Source of the DNA: Pseudomonadota bacterium
GTDB taxonomy: Bacteria > Desulfobacterota > Desulfarculia > Adiutricales > JAGVGV01
NCBI GenBank assembly: GCA_018830135.1
Contig: JAHJTB010000380.1
Span: 1 to 54,917, forward strand
DNA length: 54,917 bases
Direction: 5' to 3'
Below, piece by piece: positions 8,338-15,984 of this stretch; position 1 is the stretch's first letter; each line of letters begins with the position of its first letter. The position numbers and the translations under genes are program-made. Under the pieces are notes generated by a model that worked only from the letters and a program-made list of their open reading frames with translations, ran no database searches and had not been told where the DNA came from.

Positions 8338-9519
8338 TTACTCCAGATCGCGAAAGTCGGAGGAGACGTGCAGCCGGGGACGGTTGGCCTTTTTGATCCC
8401 CAGGGCGTCGTCCGCGATCAGCAGCCTCATGATGTTCGCCGCCCCCTCGCCGACCTGGTAGAGCTTGGCATCCCGGTAGTAGCGCTCCACCGGCATCTCG
8501 AGAGAATAACCCATGCCGCCGTGGATTTCCATGGCCATGCCCGATACCTTGGCCGCCACCTCGCCGGCAAAGTACTTGGCCGTGGCGATCTCCCGGGAGA
8601 AGGGACGGTCCATGTCGTTGAGCCAGGCCCCCTGGCGGACCAGCAGGCGGGCCGCCTCGGTCAGGCTGACCATTTCCGCGATGACCCCCTTGACCAACTG
8701 AAACTCGCCGATCCGTTTTCCGAACTGGACCCGCTGCATGGCATACTCCACCGACGCGTCCAAACAGGCCTGGGACAGGCCGACCGCGCCGCTGGACACG
8801 CTGATCCGTCCCCGGTCCAGCGCGGTCATGGCCACGACGAATCCCTTGCCCCACTCGCCCAGCAGGTTCTCCTTGGGGGCTTTGACGTTCTCCAGGGTGA
8901 TTTCGGCGATGGGCGAGGACTTGTCCCCGAGCTTGGGCGTCTCCCGGGGCATCCAGCCCGGCTGGTCGGTTTCCACGACCACGGCGCACAGCCCCTTGTG
9001 CTTGAGGGAACGGTCGTGGGTGCCGTAGACCACGGCGAACTCGGCCACCGTGCCGTTCGATATCCAGGTCTTGGCGCCGTTGATCAGAAAATGATCCCCC
9101 CGGTCCTCGATGCGGGTCTCGATGGAGGCGATGTCCGAGCCGGCGTTCGGTTCGGAAAAACAGGTGCAGCCCAGGCGACTCCCGCTATTGAGGGCCTCGA
9201 CATACCTGCTCCTGACCTCCGGTGTGCCCCACTCCATCATGGTGTAGGGAACGGTCATGGCCTGCAGATTAAACAGCGAACGCAGGCCGGAATCGGCCCG
9301 GGAAATCTCCTCGCAGACCACGGAATGAGCCAGGAAACCCGCTTCCGTGCCGCCGAAGTTGGCCGGAAAGGCGCAGGCGAAAAAGCCCATCTCGCCCATC
9401 TTGCTCACAATGTCCCGTTTGAACCCTTCCTCTTTGACCCTCGGGCGGATCTCGTTTTGGGCAAAGCGGCGGGCCGTGTCCTGAATCGCGCGCTGTTCGT
9501 CGGTCAGATCAAAATGCAT
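8338..9519 (-). CDS. Acyl-CoA dehydrogenase
   Basis: FAD-dependent enzyme of 393 residues that introduces a 2,3 double bond and passes electrons to electron-transfer flavoprotein. Motifs: CFSEPNAGSDIASI for FAD binding, ERAFG-equivalent RVQFGKRIGEFQL, EIHGGMGYSLEMPVERYYRDAK, and the catalytic position in VGEGAANIMRLL, where the usual YEGTSEIQR is GEGAANIMR with Glu retained. The N terminus MHFDLTDEQRAIQDTARRFA is standard. It is the first gene of a minus-strand set (two dehydrogenases then an SDR) and is divergent from the crotonase at 9782; the shared 262-base gap carries palindromes that may be operators. Confidence 0.93.
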   Translation of the reverse strand: MHFDLTDEQRAIQDTARRFAQNEIRPRVKEEGFKRDIVSKMGEMGFFACAFPANFGGTEAGFLAHSVVCEEISRADSGLRSLFNLQAMTVPYTMMEWGTPEVRSRYVEALNSGSRLGCTCFSEPNAGSDIASIETRIEDRGDHFLINGAKTWISNGTVAEFAVVYGTHDRSLKHKGLCAVVVETDQPGWMPRETPKLGDKSSPIAEITLENVKAPKENLLGEWGKGFVVAMTALDRGRISVSSGAVGLSQACLDASVEYAMQRVQFGKRIGEFQLVKGVIAEMVSLTEAARLLVRQGAWLNDMDRPFSREIATAKYFAGEVAAKVSGMAMEIHGGMGYSLEMPVERYYRDAKLYQVGEGAANIMRLLIADDALGIKKANRPRLHVSSDFRDLE

Positions 9520-9557
9520 GTGCTGTGGGCCTCCCCTCGTGATGGTGTCTGGTCAGG

Positions 9558-9571
9558 TCGGACCGGTCCGA
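9558..9571. promoter_or_regulatory. Perfect palindrome TCGGACCGGTCCGA, candidate operator
   Basis: A 14-base perfect palindrome 39 bases upstream of the minus-strand acyl-CoA dehydrogenase start, within the divergent promoter region. Its core GACCGGTC recurs as two separated half-sites at 10634-10657 in front of the 3-hydroxyacyl-CoA dehydrogenase gene. A common regulator is inferred only from this similarity. GC-rich palindromes arise by chance in such DNA. Confidence 0.4.
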
Positions 9572-9659
9572 AGCGGGTCTGAAACCGGAACTTATGAAAA
9601 CGGCGTCGGGGCCGACCATTTGGTAACCGCCTAAAATCAGGTTATATTCGGGACCCCTA

Positions 9660-9675
9660 TCACCTTTTCTGGTGA
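9660..9675. promoter_or_regulatory. Inverted repeat TCACC-N6-GGTGA, candidate operator
   Basis: Five-base arms separated by six bases (TTTTCT) inside an AT-rich part of the divergent intergenic region, about 107 bases before the plus-strand crotonase and 141 bases before the minus-strand dehydrogenase. The position fits a regulator of both directions. No known consensus is recognised. Confidence 0.3.
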
Positions 9676-9781
9676 AATTCAATAATTTTTTTGATTAAAT
9701 CCTAAAAAACCAGGACCCGTTCGGGCCAACCGTGATATAAAAACACCACATCGCATCTCAACATGACAAGGAGGCGACTTC

Positions 9782-10561
9782 ATGGAAAAAGAACTGATCA
9801 AGGTGGAAATACTGGACCGCGTGGGCTACCTGACCATCGACAATCCTCCGGCCAACCAACTCAGTGCGGAACTGAAAAGCGAGTTGATGGCCAAGATAGA
9901 GGCCATGTCGGCCGACGACAACGTCTGGACCGTCGTTCTCACCGGGACCGGCGAACGGTTTTTCATGGCCGGAGCGAACATCCCCGGTCTGCTCAAGCTC
10001 GATTGGAACAGCGGCCTCGAAATGGTTCAGCTCTCCCGCAAGCTTTACGGCACGTTCGCCGCTTGCGAAAAGCCGATCATCGCGGCCATCAACGGCTTCT
10101 GCATGGGCGGCGGCTGCGAAATGGCCCTGGCCTGCGATATTCGCATCGCGGCCGATCACGTCAAGCTGGGCCTGCCGGAAGTCAATCTCGGGCTGATCCC
10201 GGGGGGCGGCGGGACCCAGAGAATGCCCCGGGCCGTCGGACCGGGCTGGGCCAGCTACCTGCTCTTCACCGGCGACGCCATCACGGCCGCCAAGGCCCAC
10301 GAAATCGGCCTGGTCCAGGAGGTCGTCCCTTTCAGCCAGCTCAGGGAAACGGCGCTCGATATCGCCGGCCGAATCAACAAGAAGGCGCCCCTGGCCGTCA
10401 GAGCGGCCAAACGGGCCGCCCGTCTGGGCTTCGAACTGCCCATCGAAGAGGGCCTGGATATCGAAAACAAGGCCTTTGCGGACTGTTGCGCCACCCAGGA
10501 CAAGAACGAAGGCGTGAGCGCCTTCCTGGAAAAGCGGAAACCGGTCTTTCAGGGCCGCTGA
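9782..10561 (+). CDS. Enoyl-CoA hydratase (crotonase)
   Basis: Adds water to 2-enoyl-CoA to give 3-hydroxyacyl-CoA. The 259 residues carry both catalytic glutamates of classical hydratases: one in MGGGCEMALACDIRIA and one in LPEVNLGLIPGGGGTQR. Also seen are DNPPANQLS, RFFMAGANI (CoA-binding/oxyanion loop) and the C-terminal EGVSAFLEKRKPVFQGR. The ATG at 9782 has AAGGAGG nine bases upstream. The gene is followed after 133 bases by a 3-hydroxyacyl-CoA dehydrogenase, the next enzyme of beta-oxidation, with its own candidate promoter between them. An AT-rich leader with TATAAA at about 9735-9740 may be the -10 element, without a convincing -35. Confidence 0.93.
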   Translation: MEKELIKVEILDRVGYLTIDNPPANQLSAELKSELMAKIEAMSADDNVWTVVLTGTGERFFMAGANIPGLLKLDWNSGLEMVQLSRKLYGTFAACEKPIIAAINGFCMGGGCEMALACDIRIAADHVKLGLPEVNLGLIPGGGGTQRMPRAVGPGWASYLLFTGDAITAAKAHEIGLVQEVVPFSQLRETALDIAGRINKKAPLAVRAAKRAARLGFELPIEEGLDIENKAFADCCATQDKNEGVSAFLEKRKPVFQGR

Positions 10562-10607
10562 ACGCAGCCGGCCCGGACGGATTCTCGCCCGCGCCGGAAA
10601 AAACCGC

Positions 10608-10636
10608 TTGACAGAGGTTCGGGTACTTAATTAGAC
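10608..10636 (+). promoter_or_regulatory. Candidate sigma70-type promoter (TTGACA-17-TTAGAC)
   Basis: A consensus -35 TTGACA at 10608-10613 is followed at 17 bases by a weak -10, TTAGAC (10631-10636). It lies 58 bases before the start of the 3-hydroxyacyl-CoA dehydrogenase. The inverted repeat GACCGGT...ACCGGTC begins within the -10, as expected for a repressor site. Confidence 0.5.
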
Positions 10637-10657
10637 CGGTGATAAATTCAACCGGTC
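10634..10657. promoter_or_regulatory. Inverted repeat GACCGGT-N10-ACCGGTC, candidate operator
   Basis: Seven-base perfect arms at 10634-10640 and 10651-10657 with a 10-base AT-rich spacer (one helical turn centre to centre is about 17 bases). The repeat overlaps the candidate -10 element and the presumed transcription start of the next gene. The same half-site occurs as a compact palindrome at 9558-9571. Confidence 0.45.
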
Positions 10658-10694
10658 AGCCGTTTACGAAAGCCTATTTCAAAGGGGTGAAAAA

Positions 10695-11573
10695 ATGGAT
10701 GTAAAGAAGGTTGTGGTCCTCGGCGCGGGAACCATGGGCAACGGCATCGCTCAGGTCTGCGCCCAGACGGGCATCGAAGTGGTCATGTGCGATCTGTCCG
10801 ACGACCTGTTGAGCAAGGCCTTGGAAAAGGTCCGCTGGTCCGTGGCCAAGTTCGCCGAGAAAGGCAAGATTTCCGAAGACGTCGAAACCGTCATGAAACG
10901 CATCCGGACATCGACCGGACACGAGGCGGTCGCCGATGCGGACTGGGTCATCGAAGCGGTCTTCGAGCGAATCGACGTCAAACACGAGATATTCAAGAAG
11001 ATCGATCCTCTGCTGGGCGAAAAGACCCTGGTGGCCTCCAACACCTCGGCCATTCCTATCACCGGGATCGCGGCCGCCGTCAGCCGGCCGGACCGCTTCG
11101 TCGGTCTGCACTTCTTCAACCCCGTGCCCATGATGCAGGCAGTCGAGGTCATTCGAGGCATCTCCACCAGCGACGAGACCTTCCAGGCCGGCGCCGACCT
11201 GGTCCGCAAGATCGGCAAGGAGCCCATCATGGTCAACCGGGACATCGCCGGTTTTATCCTCAACCGCATCAACATGCTCTCGAATATGGAAGCCTACCGC
11301 CTGGTCGAGCAAGGCGTGGCGACCCCCGAAGACATCGACACGGGCATGAAGCTGGCCTTCGGCCGGCGGATGGGGCCCTTCGAGACCTCGGACCTGGTCG
11401 GACTCGAAGTCCAGTACGACGCGTACATGAACACCTACAACGAAGAAAAGGACCTGCGTTTCTATCCGCCGGGCATCCTCAAGCGCAAGGTCATCGCCGG
11501 CCAACTGGGCCGCAAGACCGGCAAAGGCTGGTACGAATACAACCCGGACGGCACCAGAAAGGACAAGAAGTAA
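10695..11573 (+). CDS. 3-hydroxyacyl-CoA dehydrogenase (3-hydroxybutyryl-CoA dehydrogenase type)
   Basis: Oxidises 3-hydroxyacyl-CoA to 3-oxoacyl-CoA with NAD, or runs in reverse in fermentative or syntrophic metabolism. The 292 residues are the usual single-function length. The Rossmann motif is VLGAGTMGNGIAQV (residues 7-20). The catalytic His region is FVGLHFFNPVPMM, followed by the NRDIAGFILNRI and VEQGVATPEDIDTGMKLAFG segments of the C-terminal helical domain. GGGG-type ribosome site AAAGGGG is 9 bases before ATG. The stop TAA shares its last A with the ATG of the following SDR gene, so the two are translationally coupled. Confidence 0.95.
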   Translation: MDVKKVVVLGAGTMGNGIAQVCAQTGIEVVMCDLSDDLLSKALEKVRWSVAKFAEKGKISEDVETVMKRIRTSTGHEAVADADWVIEAVFERIDVKHEIFKKIDPLLGEKTLVASNTSAIPITGIAAAVSRPDRFVGLHFFNPVPMMQAVEVIRGISTSDETFQAGADLVRKIGKEPIMVNRDIAGFILNRINMLSNMEAYRLVEQGVATPEDIDTGMKLAFGRRMGPFETSDLVGLEVQYDAYMNTYNEEKDLRFYPPGILKRKVIAGQLGRKTGKGWYEYNPDGTRKDKK

Positions 11574-12346
11574 TGGACGTCAGGCAAGTCAAGGCCCTGG
11601 TCACCGGCGGGGCTTCCGGACTGGGTGAGGCCACCGTCCGGGCCATCGTCGAAGCCGGAGGCAAGGCCGGGATTGTTGATATGGACAGGGAACGGGCCGA
11701 AAAGCTGTCCGCCGAACTGGCCCCGTCCGCGGCCTTTGCCGTGGCCGACGTGACCTCGGAACAGGACATCGACCGGGCCGTGATCGAACTCAAGGACGCC
11801 CTGGGCGGGCTCAACGCGGTCGTCAACTGCGCCGGTATCGGCGGTTCGGTCAAGATCATGGGCAAGGACGGCCTGATGAGCATGGAGCGCTTCAACCGCT
11901 GGCTCCAGATCAACCTGGCCGGAACCTTCAACGTTATCCGCGGCACCCTCGAGACCCTGACCGAGAACCCGCCCAACGAGGAGGGCGAGCGAGGGGTTTA
12001 CGTCAACACGGCTTCGATCGCCGCCTTCGACGGCCAGGTCGGCCAGGTGGGCTACTCGTCCTCCAAGGGCGGTGTGGTCTCCATGACCCTGACCCTGGCC
12101 CGCGAGTTCGCCACGAACGGAATCCGGGTCATGGCCATCCTGCCCGGAATCATGAACACCCCCATGCTCAGCCGCCTGCCCGACCACGTCCGGGCGCGGC
12201 TCGGCGACCAGGTCCCCTTTCCTCCGAGGCTGGGCAACCCGGCCGAATTCGGCAAGCTGGCCCGCCATATCATTGAAAACCCCTACCTCAACGGGGAGTT
12301 CATCCGCTTGGACGGCGCCCTGAGGATGGGCTGGGCCAGGAAGTAA
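11573..12346 (+). CDS. SDR-family 3-hydroxyacyl-CoA dehydrogenase (type II, HSD17B10-like)
   Basis: SDR of 257 residues with cofactor motif TGGASGLGEA, NCAGIGGS in place of NNAG, a Ser in NTASIAAFDGQVGQ and the catalytic YSSSK. The AAFDGQVGQ segment, the long insertion before the active site and the PGIMNTPML tail are those of the 17-beta-HSD10/type II 3-hydroxyacyl-CoA dehydrogenase group, known to oxidise 2-methyl-3-hydroxybutyryl-CoA and related branched acyl-CoAs. A branched-chain substrate is therefore a reasonable inference. Its ATG overlaps the preceding stop by one base, indicating coupled expression. A strong bidirectional terminator follows. Confidence 0.9.
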   Translation: MDVRQVKALVTGGASGLGEATVRAIVEAGGKAGIVDMDRERAEKLSAELAPSAAFAVADVTSEQDIDRAVIELKDALGGLNAVVNCAGIGGSVKIMGKDGLMSMERFNRWLQINLAGTFNVIRGTLETLTENPPNEEGERGVYVNTASIAAFDGQVGQVGYSSSKGGVVSMTLTLAREFATNGIRVMAILPGIMNTPMLSRLPDHVRARLGDQVPFPPRLGNPAEFGKLARHIIENPYLNGEFIRLDGALRMGWARK

Positions 12347-12377
12347 CCGAATGTGTTCCCAGCCCCGGCTGTAACGA

Positions 12378-12416
12378 AAGCGGGGCCTCCCGACCCAGGG
12401 TCGGAAGGCCCCGCTT
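12378..12416. terminator. Bidirectional intrinsic terminator between convergent genes
   Basis: Long hairpin with arms AAGCGGGGCCTCCCGAC and GTCGGAAGGCCCCGCTT (one mismatch) and a short loop, midway between the plus-strand SDR stop and the minus-strand acyl-CoA dehydrogenase stop. The T-tracts are short on both sides (TTGTTG on plus, TTTCG on minus). Confidence 0.75.
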
Positions 12417-12449
12417 GTTGCATCCGGCGCCGGACGGACCGGCAGGAAA

Positions 12450-13631
12450 CTACTTGAGCATGTCTCGATTGAAGCCCAGGATATTCCGGGCGATGATCAG
12501 CATCTGAATCTGGCCCGTACCCTCGAAGATGTCGGTGATCTTGCAGTCCCGCATCCACTTTTCCGCCAGACAGTCCCGGGAATAGCCCAGGGGCCCCAGC
12601 AGCTCGACGCACTTCTGGGTGATCAGGGTTGCCGCCCGGCCGGCCTTGGCCTTGCCCATGGCCGCCTCGAGGCTGTTCCGGGCGCCGATTTCCAGCATGG
12701 CCGCGGATTTCCAGGTCAGCATCCGGGCCACTTCCAGATTGGCCTCCATCTCCATGACCGTTCGCTGGACGTAGCTGAGTTCGTGCAGGCCGCGATCATA
12801 GGGGAAGGAAAAGCCTTCCTCCTCGAGCCGGGCCTTGGTGAACTCGAGGGCCGCCCGGGCCACGCCGATAGCCATGGCCGCCACGCCGGGACGGGTGGCG
12901 TCGAAGGTCTTCATGGCCCCGCCCAGGCCGGCCTTGCGCTCTTTGACTTCGGGGCTGCCCAGGATGTTGTCGTAAGGAATCCGGCAGTCCTCGAAGACGA
13001 TCGCGGCCGTGTCCGAAGCGCGGATGCCGAGCTTGTCCTCGACCTTGGTCACGGTCATGCCCGGCCGGCCTTTCTCGACGACGAAGCTCTTGATCGCCGC
13101 CCGGCCCAGGCCGCGATCCAGGGTCGCCCAAACGACGACCGTCTCGCAGTGGTCCCCGCCGGTGACGAAAATCTTCTCGCCGTTGAGAATCCACTCGTTG
13201 GTCGCCTCGTCCAGCTTGGCCGTGGTCCGGATGTTGGCCGTGTCCGAACCGCAGCAGGGTTCGGTGATGGCCATGGCCGCGTACTTGTCGCCGAAACGGG
13301 ACTTCTGTTCGTCCGTGGCCACGGCCCCGATGGCCGCGTTGCCCAGACCTCGACGGGTCGCGCCCAGGGCCACGCCCACGTCCCCAAAAGCCCGCTCCTC
13401 GGACATGATGACCATGCCGATGCCGAAGCCCTTCGGCGGAAACTGGCCCGGCTTGAGCGCGATCTTGTCGCCGATGGGGGCGCTCCGCCCGACGATGTCA
13501 GGCGTTTCCTTGATATATTCGTGTTCGTTCTCGTCATAGTACCGGCCGATGGGCCTGAGCAGGTCTTCGGCCAGTTCCCGGATCGAGTCCTGGACTTCCT
13601 TCTGCAACGGGTTCAGTTCGAAATCGATCAT
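12450..13631 (-). CDS. Acyl-CoA dehydrogenase (catalytic Glu present)
   Basis: FAD-dependent acyl-CoA dehydrogenase of 393 residues. The start at 13629-13631 has AAGGAG eight bases upstream; the reading frame extends further but without a start signal. Motifs: MAITEPCCGSDTANIRTT for FAD, NGEKIFVTGGDHCE, DKLGIRASDTAAIVFEDC, GYSRDCLAEKWMRDCK and the base motif IFEGTGQIQMLIIARN. The N-terminal domain is longer than usual around residues 30-65. It lies 20 bases downstream of another acyl-CoA-dehydrogenase-like gene that lacks the base, so the two products may form a mixed tetramer (inference, by analogy with the actinobacterial FadE28/FadE29 pair). Confidence 0.92.
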   Translation of the reverse strand: MIDFELNPLQKEVQDSIRELAEDLLRPIGRYYDENEHEYIKETPDIVGRSAPIGDKIALKPGQFPPKGFGIGMVIMSEERAFGDVGVALGATRRGLGNAAIGAVATDEQKSRFGDKYAAMAITEPCCGSDTANIRTTAKLDEATNEWILNGEKIFVTGGDHCETVVVWATLDRGLGRAAIKSFVVEKGRPGMTVTKVEDKLGIRASDTAAIVFEDCRIPYDNILGSPEVKERKAGLGGAMKTFDATRPGVAAMAIGVARAALEFTKARLEEEGFSFPYDRGLHELSYVQRTVMEMEANLEVARMLTWKSAAMLEIGARNSLEAAMGKAKAGRAATLITQKCVELLGPLGYSRDCLAEKWMRDCKITDIFEGTGQIQMLIIARNILGFNRDMLK

Positions 13632-13651
13632 GATCTTTCTCCTTGCTGGTG

Positions 13652-14758
13652 TCAGCCCGCGGCCAGGCCGTCGATCGTCCCGAAAGCCCGGCCGTTTCTG
13701 AACCACATTTCGGCCGGGTGCTCGCGGATGTAGCCGTGGCCTCCCAGAATCTGGACGCCGTAGTCGACGATCTTCATGGTCTGCTCGGCGCAATACATTT
13801 TCGCCAAGGCCGCGTCGCGGGTGGCGTCCTCATACCGGTCCAGCCGCCAGGCTGCCCGCCAGGCCAAAAGCCTCATGCCGTCGACCTCCATGGCCGATTC
13901 GGCCAGCATGAAGGCAATGGCCTGCCGGCTGGCGATCGGTTCCCCAAAGGCGGTCCGTTCCCTGGCGTAGTCCAGGGCGTACTCGTGGGAGGCCCGGGCC
14001 AGGCCCACGGCCATGGCGCAGAGGGTCGAGCGGGACAGGTTGAGCAGCCGCATGTAATCGATGCCCCGATCGCCTCCGATCCGGCGGGACGCGGGCACCA
14101 CGCAGTTTTTCAGGGTCACGGGAAACAGGGGCAGCGCCTTGAGGCCCATCTGCTGTTCGCGATCGCCGATTACAAGGCCCGGGGTGCCTTTGTCCACGAT
14201 GATCGCTTCGACCGAGGACGGAGCTCCGCCCGGAGCGGCGGCGTAAATCAGGATGTGTTCGGCCCCGTCGGCCATGGGAACCATGCACTTGGCCCCGTTG
14301 ATGACCAGGTTCGATCCGTCGACCGTGCAGGTCGTGCGCAGCCTGGCCGGATCGAACGTGATTCGGGGCTCCATGAGCGCGGCCGTGACCGGGAAGAAGC
14401 GCTCACCGCAGAACTTGGGCAGCCATTCCGTCTTCTGATCCTCGGTCCCGAACTCCAGAATGGGGATCATCATCAGCATGGGCGAAAGTGCGCCCAAGGC
14501 CAGACTCAGGTCGCCCCAGGCCAGCTCCTCGGCCATGATGGCCGCGGTGACCGCCGAACGGGTCATGTCGTAACCGCCGTAAGCTTCCGGAATGACATTG
14601 GGGCAAAACCCGAGTTCCCAGACCTTGTCCAACAGGTCCGCCGGCAGATCGGACGCCTCGTCGCACTCGCGGGCCTTGGGCCTGAGTTCCTTCTCGGCGA
14701 ACCGACGCGTCATGTCCTGAATCTGTTTTTGGTCTTCATCTAAAGTAAATTCAGCCAT
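13652..14758 (-). CDS. Acyl-CoA dehydrogenase-like protein lacking canonical active-site motifs
   Basis: Acyl-CoA dehydrogenase fold of 368 residues, slightly short. The N-terminal domain (TLDEDQKQIQDMTRRFAEKE) and the QILGGHGYIREHPAEMWFR segment are normal, and the ARERTAFGEPIASRQAI Arg/Phe motif is kept. Two key parts differ. The FAD motif TEPxAGSD is replaced by LMEPRITFDPARLRT, and the C-terminal YEGTSEIQR is replaced by AFGTIDGLAAG at the very end, with Phe where Glu is expected. It may be a non-catalytic or FAD-poor partner of the adjacent dehydrogenase (20 bases downstream), or use a base elsewhere in the fold. First gene of the minus-strand pair; the ribosome site GGAGG lies 10 bases before ATG. 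Confidence 0.85.
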   Translation of the reverse strand: MAEFTLDEDQKQIQDMTRRFAEKELRPKARECDEASDLPADLLDKVWELGFCPNVIPEAYGGYDMTRSAVTAAIMAEELAWGDLSLALGALSPMLMMIPILEFGTEDQKTEWLPKFCGERFFPVTAALMEPRITFDPARLRTTCTVDGSNLVINGAKCMVPMADGAEHILIYAAAPGGAPSSVEAIIVDKGTPGLVIGDREQQMGLKALPLFPVTLKNCVVPASRRIGGDRGIDYMRLLNLSRSTLCAMAVGLARASHEYALDYARERTAFGEPIASRQAIAFMLAESAMEVDGMRLLAWRAAWRLDRYEDATRDAALAKMYCAEQTMKIVDYGVQILGGHGYIREHPAEMWFRNGRAFGTIDGLAAG

Positions 14759-14910
14759 TTCCAGCTTCCTCCATCCCGGTTGGGTTCAAGGTCGATGCCG
14801 CGCCAACATACCTCAAGGCCGAGACGCTGTAAACCCAAAATCAAGGATCGGAAACCCCCCCGCCCAACCCCGAACCCGCCAAGGGCCATGAAAATATGAT
14901 AAAATATGCC

Positions 14911-14940
14911 TTGACTTTTAATTCCAAATTTAATTAATCT
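14911..14940 (+). promoter_or_regulatory. Candidate sigma70-type promoter of the crotonase/GntR region
   Basis: TTGACT (14911-14916) and TAATCT (14935-14940) with an 18-base AT-rich spacer, in the 286-base divergent gap between the minus-strand dehydrogenase pair and the plus-strand crotonase. The surrounding 60 bases are strongly AT-rich compared with the rest of the window. The predicted transcript would have a leader of about 100 bases. Confidence 0.45.
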
Positions 14941-15044
14941 CTTGATAATATTTTTCCGACCGGACGCACGTTTCATTCCCCGGGTCGAAGGTGAAGACCG
15001 GGGCGGAGGGGAAGCCGGCCGTCCGGGATCAGAGAGGGAGTCCC

Positions 15045-15821
15045 ATGAACTTCAAGCACCTGCTCTACGACCGGAAAAACGGCCTGGCCAAGGTCGTCAT
15101 CAACAATCCCGAAAAACGCAACGCCCTGCATCTCGAACTCCGCTACGAACTCATCGACCTGTTCGCCGGGCTTCGGGACGACGATGACGTCAAAGCCGTT
15201 CTGCTGACCGGGGCCGGCGGACATTTTTCCTCCGGGGGCGATATCCAGACCATGGAAGGCGTGACCGCAGTGGCCGGACGTCGCCGTCTGAAAACCGGCC
15301 AGAGACTGGTCCGGGCCATGGTCGAACTGGAAAAGCCCATCGTCACGGCGGTCCGGGGATTCGCCGCTGGCGCGGGGGCCAGCATCGCCCTGGCTTCCGA
15401 CTTCATCATCGCCTCCGAAGAGGCCAGGTTCAGCCTCGGCTTCGTCAGGATCGGCCTCGTTCCGGACTGGGGGCTTTTCTACTTCCTGCCCCTGCGTATC
15501 GGTCTGACCCGGGCCAAGGAACTGATGATGACCGGCGACCCCATCAAGGCCCCGGAAGCCGAAAGGATCGGCCTGATCAACAAGGTGGTTCCCGACGACA
15601 AACTGGACGAGGAGGCCGAGGCCTGGGCGGCCCGGTTCGCCTCGGGACCCGGCCAGGCCCTGGCCATGATCAAAATGGCCCTCAACCGCCTGCCCACCAG
15701 CCTCGAGGCGCTCATGGAAATGGAATCGACCATGCAGTCCGTTGCCTTTACCAGCGATGATTTCGACGAAGGCCGGCGGTCGTTTCTCGAAAAACGAAAG
15801 CCGGATTTCAAGGGAAAATGA
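15045..15821 (+). CDS. Enoyl-CoA hydratase/isomerase family protein (PaaG-like)
   Basis: Crotonase-superfamily protein of 258 residues. The start was set at the ATG at 15045, preceded by AGAGAGGGAG; an upstream in-frame start has no support. Visible: INNPEKRNALHLELR, GGHFSSGGDIQTM, the oxyanion segment AAGAGASIALASDFII, and FVRIGLVPDWGLFYFLP. The last motif has Asp (PDWG) rather than the hydratase Glu, which is the pattern of PaaG-type delta-isomerases, so double-bond isomerisation is more likely than hydration. It ends with EGRRSFLEKRKPDFKGK. The GntR regulator gene follows after about 160 bases. Confidence 0.88.
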   Translation: MNFKHLLYDRKNGLAKVVINNPEKRNALHLELRYELIDLFAGLRDDDDVKAVLLTGAGGHFSSGGDIQTMEGVTAVAGRRRLKTGQRLVRAMVELEKPIVTAVRGFAAGAGASIALASDFIIASEEARFSLGFVRIGLVPDWGLFYFLPLRIGLTRAKELMMTGDPIKAPEAERIGLINKVVPDDKLDEEAEAWAARFASGPGQALAMIKMALNRLPTSLEALMEMESTMQSVAFTSDDFDEGRRSFLEKRKPDFKGK

Positions 15822-15984
15822 TTCTTGCTCCGCGACGGGGCGCCAACCGAGAGGCCGGTCGGGTCAATTATCACAATAGGATCGGCATGTTTGGGAATTC
15901 AGATCGATTTTGGCCGCGAATTCGCTTCGAGGCCCGGGTTTTTCCGGCGTCTCCATTCATGAGTTTATCGTCGAAAGGGCGGGT

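Noticed and set aside
6629-8461. 610-codon open frame opposite the long acyl-CoA dehydrogenase
   Set aside because: Antisense shadow of a gene with all dehydrogenase motifs; low-complexity composition and no ribosome site.
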